Assembly: GCA_002404055.1 (NCBI GenBank)
Contig: DHIZ01000402.1
Span: forward strand, 1 to 35,378
Direction of reading: 5' to 3'
Source of the DNA: Chloroflexi bacterium UBA4733
GTDB lineage: Bacteria > Chloroflexota > UBA4733
Length of the DNA stretch: 35,378 nt
Shown here: positions 31,193 to 35,378 of the stretch, piece after piece
Layout: every line of letters begins with the position of its first letter
Numbering within the stretch: position 1 is the first letter of the stretch
Notes under the pieces: generated by a model
Seen by the model: the letters and a program-made list of their open reading frames with translations, nothing else
What the model was told of the DNA's origin: nothing
Databases searched by the model: none
Position numbers and translations under genes: made by a program

Positions 31193-31612
31193 TTACTGCC
31201 TACTCTCCTCTACCGAGTCCTTTCCGGAAAGGTATGGTTTGATGATTCGGTGCAGGTGAAGATACAGCTCATACCATTCTTCCGCTGTCTGCGGACGCTT
31301 CCCGCGTAGCTCAATCCGATTGAGATCCTCTGCCGCACGCTGATCAATCCGGCTGTCCTTGAGAAGATCCGCGAGACCTGGTGCTAGACCAGCAGGCGAG
31401 CCTGTCCCATAGTCTTCGACTCCAGCAAGCAGATCCACCGTGGACAGGGTATAACAGGAAGCGAGCCGGTTCAGGGTCTCTAGAGAGGGGGTTGTTCTCC
31501 CCCGTTCTAGGTCGGATAGGTAGGATACAGACAGCTTCGTCGCACCTGCTACCTGAAGTAAAGTGAGTTGGCGATCTCGACGGACCTCGCGTAGTCGATC
31601 ATTGAGTGTCAC
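31193..31612 (-). CDS. XRE-family transcriptional regulator
   Basis: 139 aa from GTG 31612. The N-terminal HTH is clear: LNDRLREVRRDRQLTLLQVAGATKLSVSYLSDLERGRTTPSLETLNRLASCYTLSTVDLL. The C-terminal half is helical and acidic with DQRAAEDLNRIELRGKRPQTAEEWYELYLHLHRIIKPYL and may be the dimerisation part and ImmA target. With the ImmA/IrrE gene it forms a repressor-antirepressor pair. It is divergent from the E2-E1/JAB operon across a 211-bp gap that includes that operon's promoter, so repression of that operon is the simplest model; regulation of the element itself is the alternative. Confidence 0.87.
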   Translation of the reverse strand: MTLNDRLREVRRDRQLTLLQVAGATKLSVSYLSDLERGRTTPSLETLNRLASCYTLSTVDLLAGVEDYGTGSPAGLAPGLADLLKDSRIDQRAAEDLNRIELRGKRPQTAEEWYELYLHLHRIIKPYLSGKDSVEESRQ

Positions 31613-31761
31613 CCGTCGGACCGTGTGGCAGAGGTGGCGCAGATACTCATAAACAACCGGCCTTTCATTTGCGGCGTGCTCAGCCGCGCAACCCGCGAAG
31701 ATGCCTCAACTCTGCCTAATGGGCGTCGCTCCCATGTTGACGCGGATGGAACATCACTACG

Positions 31762-31799
31762 TTGACACCGTAATCATGGTATTCTACTACGGTTGCAAC
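31762..31799 (+). promoter_or_regulatory. Promoter and small palindrome of E2-E1/JAB operon
   Basis: TTGACA at 31762-31767 (perfect -35), a 17-bp spacer and TACTAC at 31785-31790 (4 of 6). The perfect 8-bp palindrome GTTGCAAC (31792-31799) sits at the expected transcription start and could be the operator for the divergent XRE protein. The first ribosome site follows at 31811. Confidence 0.55.
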
Positions 31800-31823
31800 G
31801 TATATAACGAGGAGGAGATTGGG

Positions 31824-32012
31824 ATGGGTCGAAGAGGGATCTGCATCGCTGCGGCCGCGATGCTGGCCATGGCGAAGCTGAAAGTGCTGGCCGAGGGACA
31901 CGCGCTGGACTGTGATTGCCAGCAATGCGTCGTCATCAATCTCTCGTTCCCGATCACAGTCGCCCTGGCGATCCCAGGGACACCGAAAGCCGGAGTTTCA
32001 GGGAGAGCATAA
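31824..32012 (+). CDS. Small Cys-cluster protein, first gene of E2-E1/JAB operon
   Basis: 62 aa. A very strong ribosome site (GAGGAGGAG) lies about 6 nt upstream of ATG 31824. The sequence has an Ala-rich helix (IAAAAMLAMAKLKVLAEGHAL), then a tight cysteine cluster CDCQQC (residues 30-35), then a hydrophobic strand-like stretch VVINLSFPITVALAIPG and the end GVSGRA. The cluster could bind metal or be modified. It does not look like a beta-grasp ubiquitin-like fold and I do not recognise a family. The next gene starts 72 bp downstream, with the whole set oriented together. Confidence 0.65.
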   Translation: MGRRGICIAAAAMLAMAKLKVLAEGHALDCDCQQCVVINLSFPITVALAIPGTPKAGVSGRA

Positions 32013-32084
32013 CACCCGAGGAATTATGCCGACGAAGTTATGTCTGCCCCGGAGGCAGGCAGCAAGCCGCAATAGGAGGAACCG

Positions 32085-32264
32085 ATGAAGACCGAGGAAC
32101 AGCGCGACCATTCGGCGGATAGTTTGGACGATAAGTCGACGCACCATTCGCCAAATTCCCATCCGCCTTGTCCACCGCATCCGCCCAAGCCACCCGAGCC
32201 TCCAAGTAAGCCAGGCGGGCCCCCCGATGTTCGAGGCGGGCGCACGTACGCGTACGGAGCCTGA
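32085..32264 (+). CDS. 59-residue Pro-rich peptide with VRGG tail (candidate modifier/substrate)
   Basis: 59 aa. AGGAGG lies 5 nt upstream of ATG 32085. The first 25 residues are charged and polar (MKTEEQRDHSADSLDDKSTH), residues 23-47 contain 14 prolines (PPCPPHPPKPPEPPSKPGGPP), and the C-terminus is DVRGG (GG at 51-52) followed by RTYAYGA. It is almost certainly disordered. The VRGG resembles the LRGG end of ubiquitin, with a seven-residue extension like those removed from modifier precursors. The small size, disorder and near-terminal GG also recall Pup. The stop is 2 bp before the E2-E1 start, so it is the tightest partner of that enzyme. Alternative: a leader-like substrate that the E1 domain adenylates at its C-terminus. 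Confidence 0.7.
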   Translation: MKTEEQRDHSADSLDDKSTHHSPNSHPPCPPHPPKPPEPPSKPGGPPDVRGGRTYAYGA

Positions 32265-32266
32265 GC

Positions 32267-34027
32267 TTGGCAGGATACCGTCTATGGCATCAGCGTGACC
32301 CCGAGCGGTTGAAGCGAGAACGGGGAGCGTACCACTCCGCAGGCTTGGCCTTTGTGCTCAACGAGGATCTACTCCGCCACAAAGGCCTCGTGGCCTTCGG
32401 GGGAGAAGTGGTGGCTGCTGGCATAGCATATCCTTTGACCGTCCTCTATCCCCCTGGCTTCCCATTCGTCCGGCCGGAGGTCATCAGCCCAACCACCCAA
32501 CTATCTCGACATCAGCACCCCTATGCCCGGAATCTGTGTCTCATTGAAAACTCGCCAGCTGCCTGGTCCTCCAGCATGACCGGCGCGAACATGGTACAGC
32601 AAGCAGTGCGTCTACTTGCTGATTCGCACTCCGGTCCGGCCGCCGTGCATGCGAATGAGGTGGACGCTCCTGAGCCCCGGAGCGTGTACTACCCGTACAC
32701 AGCGCACAGTTCGCTGGTAATACCTGAGAACATGCAGCACATGCCTTCAGGAAGTTCTGGGCAGGCCTGGCTTACCGGGTTTGACCAAGCCGCCGATGCA
32801 CGCGGACTTCTTAACAAACTGGTCATGCACGAAAATGGCCAGCAGAGGGTGGCGGAGGCACCGGCGGGGCTCCGGAATCTCTTCAGCGGCGCGACCATGA
32901 CCGGCCTTTGGATTAAAGTCGACAGCGCTCCACCATGGTTTGGGAGCTACCCAGTCCTCCGAGCGTGGGTGAAGCAGCAGGCACCCGATTTCGAGCGGCG
33001 GGTGCGCCGTCTCTCCAGCGCTCCGGGCAACTTCGGATGGAACAAGGCACTGGAAGTGCTGGCGGTGTGCTATCCGGAAGAAGGCCCAGCGCGCGGCGAA
33101 GTCCATGACACGTGGCTCACTGCCGTTCGCTGGGAGACGAACGCCAACCGGCGCGGTGAACAAATACTTCGTCCTCACCTTGTCACTGAGCAAGCCAGAT
33201 TCGTGCGGACGCCGCAGCTCGCGGCATTGCGCGGGAAACGGGTTGCCGTCATCGGACTCGGGACTTTGGGGGCCGAGATCGCTGTGCGTCTCGGGCGCGC
33301 TGGCGTCAGCACTTTCTACTTGGTCGACTATGATTTAATTGAGTTTGGTAATCAGGTGCGGCACGAGTCCGACCTGCGTGATGTTGGGCTACCAAAAGTG
33401 GAGGTAATCACTCGCCGTTTGCACGCGATCAACCCTTATGTCCGGGTCGAGTCCAGTGCAATACGGTTAGGAGGGTTCACAGATATCGGACGTCCGGAAG
33501 AGGATGTCGATCAATTGGGCAAATTCGCCGCGAATGTCTGCGGGTATGACTTGTTAGTTGGCGCCACCGGTGACTCGAAAATAAACCATCTACTCAACCG
33601 CATCGGTCAAGAACTCCATGTTCCACTCCTCTATTGCTGGACGATGAGCGGTGCATGGGGAGGTGAGGTCCTGCGCACGCTGCCCGGTGAGACCGCGTGT
33701 TATGAGTGCATGGCCTTGCAGGAACGAGATGGGATGTTATCTCGTGTACCTCAAGAGGATCCGGTGAGTCGTGAGATCTTCCCGCTGGGTTGTGGCTTCC
33801 CCACTTTCACTGGCGCCGGTTTTGACACCGGCTCAGTAGCGCTCTTGGCCACTCGGCTTGCCGTGCAGACTCTCCTCCGTGAACACCCCGATGCCTACCC
33901 AGACGCGCCCTATCACTACCTGCTCTGGGACAGCCGCGGTAGCGGTAATGGCGCATGGCCTGACCTTTATCGGTGGACGATTCCTCGCCATCCCGAATGC
34001 AGCGCCTGTGGGGCCGGGAGAACGTGA
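32267..34027 (+). CDS. E2-E1 fusion (UBC domain plus ThiF/E1 domain)
   Basis: 586 aa from TTG 32267, with GGAG 7 nt upstream. Residues of about 20-130 form an E2/UBC domain: LTVLYPPGFPFVRPEV, then HPYARNLCLIEN with HP at 84-85 and the candidate thioester Cys at C91, as in eukaryotic HPN...C. Residues 130-310 are a linker domain. Residues 322-586 are the E1/ThiF domain: nucleotide loop VIGLGTLGAE (328-337), FYLVDYDLIEFGNQVRHESD with the Arg and acidic residues that bind ATP-Mg, zinc cysteines C478/C481 and C578/C581, and a candidate catalytic Cys C509 in PLGCGFPTFTG. Order and length match Cap2 of type II CBASS, but no cyclase or effector is present. It should activate a C-terminal carboxylate and transfer it through E1 and E2 cysteines. 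Confidence 0.9.
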   Translation: MAGYRLWHQRDPERLKRERGAYHSAGLAFVLNEDLLRHKGLVAFGGEVVAAGIAYPLTVLYPPGFPFVRPEVISPTTQLSRHQHPYARNLCLIENSPAAWSSSMTGANMVQQAVRLLADSHSGPAAVHANEVDAPEPRSVYYPYTAHSSLVIPENMQHMPSGSSGQAWLTGFDQAADARGLLNKLVMHENGQQRVAEAPAGLRNLFSGATMTGLWIKVDSAPPWFGSYPVLRAWVKQQAPDFERRVRRLSSAPGNFGWNKALEVLAVCYPEEGPARGEVHDTWLTAVRWETNANRRGEQILRPHLVTEQARFVRTPQLAALRGKRVAVIGLGTLGAEIAVRLGRAGVSTFYLVDYDLIEFGNQVRHESDLRDVGLPKVEVITRRLHAINPYVRVESSAIRLGGFTDIGRPEEDVDQLGKFAANVCGYDLLVGATGDSKINHLLNRIGQELHVPLLYCWTMSGAWGGEVLRTLPGETACYECMALQERDGMLSRVPQEDPVSREIFPLGCGFPTFTGAGFDTGSVALLATRLAVQTLLREHPDAYPDAPYHYLLWDSRGSGNGAWPDLYRWTIPRHPECSACGAGRT

Positions 34028-34539
34028 GCGCGCCAATACTGTTCGTAGTCAAGGATGTCTGGGAGATCTGGCAGATGGAGGCGCAGCGAAACCCCTGGCG
34101 CGAAACAGGTGGCATCTTAATGGGCTACTGGGTGTCGCGGGATGAGGTTGTCCTCACCCATGCCACCGGTCCGGGACCACATGCTTGTCGGAAGCGACGA
34201 AGCCTCGAAATGGATGGTGATTATTGTCAGGGCCAGCTCGAGATTGTCTACGCGTCTTCTGCAGGAGCGCTGACCTTCCTTGGCGACTGGCACACTCATC
34301 CCGTCGGCCCCCTGCACCCGAGTCAGAGAGATCGATCGACGCTTCGTGACATCGGTGCCGATCCTAACTATCGCACCGAGGCACCGTTGATGATCATCTA
34401 CGGTCCGACCTGGTCCGCAACGGCTTTCCGATTTTGGAAGTGGCTGCCTCCTCCAACAGCAGCAGCCTATCTGCTCACGGACAAAGGCGACTTAGCGGCG
34501 CTTCAGATCTGGACGATTCCATCCATCCCAGCGGAATAA
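34024..34539 (+). CDS. JAMM/JAB isopeptidase
   Basis: 171 aa from GTG 34024, which overlaps the E2-E1 stop by 4 bp (GTGA), with GGGAGA 3-4 nt upstream. The JAMM zinc site is complete: E27 in RETGGILMG, H90 and H92 in GDWHTHP, S100 and D103 in PSQRDRSTL. Such proteases (Cap3, BilC, Rpn11-like) remove ubiquitin-like tags or trim precursors after Gly-Gly. In this operon it would process the modifier or reverse conjugation. An in-frame ATG at 33973 would extend it by 17 residues inside the E2-E1 gene and is less likely. Confidence 0.9.
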   Translation: MSAPILFVVKDVWEIWQMEAQRNPWRETGGILMGYWVSRDEVVLTHATGPGPHACRKRRSLEMDGDYCQGQLEIVYASSAGALTFLGDWHTHPVGPLHPSQRDRSTLRDIGADPNYRTEAPLMIIYGPTWSATAFRFWKWLPPPTAAAYLLTDKGDLAALQIWTIPSIPAE

Positions 34540-34689
34540 CCACTCCCTCTGGATTTGAGCACTTCTGTCGTACAGGGGAACGTGAGTTTGTTGCCTTGCA
34601 CAGTCAGATGTGCGAGCAAAACCGGCATGACGCAGCCGGAAGCCAAGGAATTTCGGTCGTCTTTGTATCCCTTACATGCCCTGGGATGA

Positions 34690-35378
34690 TCATGCATCCT
34701 CGAACTCGTAGCTGCTGAAGTGCAGCGTGCGGCAGTTCTCCGTCACGATGCGTACGACGTGCTCCGGCGTCCCTTGCGGGATGCGGACACTGATCTCCAG
34801 CGTCACCTCGGCCTCGGCGCCGAGCTGGCTCACCAGGTGCTGGATGACCTCCTGGGCGATGTTGCTTGCCTCGCTCGCCATGCGCCGGGCATCTAGCGTC
34901 ACCGAACCGTAGAAGCGGCGCGGCGCGACAGTCGATGGCGTGGGTGGGGGCGGCGGAGGGATCACCGTGCCGCCGGTCGTGTGGCCGTCGGCAATCCGGC
35001 CGGTCGCGGTCGGTGTGGAAGGATAGTCCACGGCGGGCTGCACGATCGGGGCTGGCGTGTCGGCATCTAGTTGGCGGAGCGCCGCCTCCGGCTTGACCAG
35101 CAGGCTACTGCTGTCCAGCGTGACGCTGGCGCCCTGGTCGGCGAGGAGGCCCAGGTAGCGCTGTTGACGCTCATCGTAGCCCTGGGCATAGGCGAAGGAC
35201 TCCTGCTGCCAGGTCAGCATGGCGAGGCCGCTGCGGATGCTGGTGAGCAGAACATCGCTGTCCTTCAGGCGGGGCAGGTAGATGTACTGGGCGAGGTCCT
35301 CCCAGAGCTCGCGCACGCCGACGGGGTCGCCGCGCCCGAGGGGTAGCCGGTCGAGCTGGCCGCGCAGCAGGGTCGGGG
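34690..35378 (-). CDS. DUF499-type AAA+ ATPase, C-terminal part (cut by window edge)
   Basis: The frame is open from the right edge to TGA 34690, giving about 229 residues of the C-terminus of a larger protein. REDPVGVRELWEDLAQYIYLPRLK-type sequence (here GDPVGVRELWEDLAQYIYLP), then LTWQQESFAYAQGYDE, a Pro-rich linker (VIPPPPPPTPSTVAPRRF), and the end YGSVTLDARRMASEASNIAQEVIQHL ... VRIVTENCRTLHFSSYEFE are typical of DUF499/Swt1-associated AAA+ proteins seen with DUF1156 methylases and helicases in defence loci. The ATPase core is outside the window. It converges on the JAB gene with a 150-bp gap in which I see no clear terminator. Confidence 0.7.
   Translation of the reverse strand, partial: PTLLRGQLDRLPLGRGDPVGVRELWEDLAQYIYLPRLKDSDVLLTSIRSGLAMLTWQQESFAYAQGYDERQQRYLGLLADQGASVTLDSSSLLVKPEAALRQLDADTPAPIVQPAVDYPSTPTATGRIADGHTTGGTVIPPPPPPTPSTVAPRRFYGSVTLDARRMASEASNIAQEVIQHLVSQLGAEAEVTLEISVRIPQGTPEHVVRIVTENCRTLHFSSYEFEDA

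Noticed and set aside
31193..34539. Complete CBASS operon
   Set aside because: The E2-E1 and JAB genes resemble Cap2 and Cap3, but no CD-NTase, no nuclease or membrane effector and no second-messenger sensor is found on either side within the window.

Overview
The window looks like a chromosomal segment of a high-GC bacterium, most likely a member of the Chloroflexota (inference). The best clue is the secreted beta-propeller protein at 6825-8441. Its N-terminal segment carries a composition and motif set (VWRKADNFTAFTDG, GPYGVQQRLN) that I associate with exported Chloroflexota proteins. The conjugation genes (PrgI-type, TrbL-type, VirB4, Replic_Relax, no outer-membrane channel) also fit a monoderm or Chloroflexota-like host.

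Region 1 (1-9858) is ordinary chromosome: a SIMPL-domain membrane protein, a Gfo/Idh/MocA oxidoreductase, a small membrane protein, a Tat-type lipoprotein sugar-binding protein, an SMP-30 lactonase-like protein, a split two-gene chromate transporter, a secreted PQQ-type beta-propeller protein and a DEAD-box RNA helicase.

Region 2 (10118-12343) is a type II restriction-modification cassette. It contains a BglII-like endonuclease whose D-x8-E-x-Q catalytic spacing matches BglII, an XRE controller overlapping the endonuclease by 4 bp, and a divergent beta-class methyltransferase. A perfect inverted repeat lies between the divergent genes. The cassette abuts a truncated gene start (12283-12343) encoding the first 20 residues of a Tat-signal protein, so the insertion apparently beheaded the gene downstream of the cupredoxin. 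Chromosomal genes follow: cupredoxin, Nudix hydrolase, aldo/keto reductase.

Region 3 (14606-30080) is an integrative and conjugative element seated at a CAT-anticodon tRNA gene. A tyrosine recombinase lies directly beside the tRNA. After a short accessory stretch comes a long minus-strand conjugation operon. In transcription order (29937 down to 17436) it encodes a PEGA/beta-propeller membrane protein, a TrbL/VirB6-like channel protein, a CHAP-type wall hydrolase, a VirB2/TrbC-like small protein, a PrgI-like protein, a split VirB4 (N-domain gene plus ATPase gene), a CHC2/Toprim primase, a small unknown protein, a VirD4/TraG-like coupling ATPase, a Replic_Relax protein and an excisionase-like HTH protein. 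Upstream of the operon is an array of CGTTA units at 11-bp spacing, a likely activator-binding region. No second attachment site was found in the window.

Region 4 (30352-35378) is accessory DNA of lower GC. A minus-strand XRE plus ImmA/IrrE pair faces a plus-strand operon of two tiny genes, an E2-E1 fusion (UBC domain plus ThiF/E1 domain) and a JAMM/JAB isopeptidase. There is no CD-NTase, no CBASS effector and no recognisable beta-grasp ubiquitin-like gene. The 59-residue product immediately upstream of the E2-E1 gene is proline-rich, probably disordered, and contains a ubiquitin-like VRGG followed by a seven-residue tail. This makes it the best candidate for a non-canonical modifier or substrate and is the most novel observation in the window. 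The window closes inside the 3' part of a DUF499-type AAA+ ATPase gene, so the right flank is probably a defence island.
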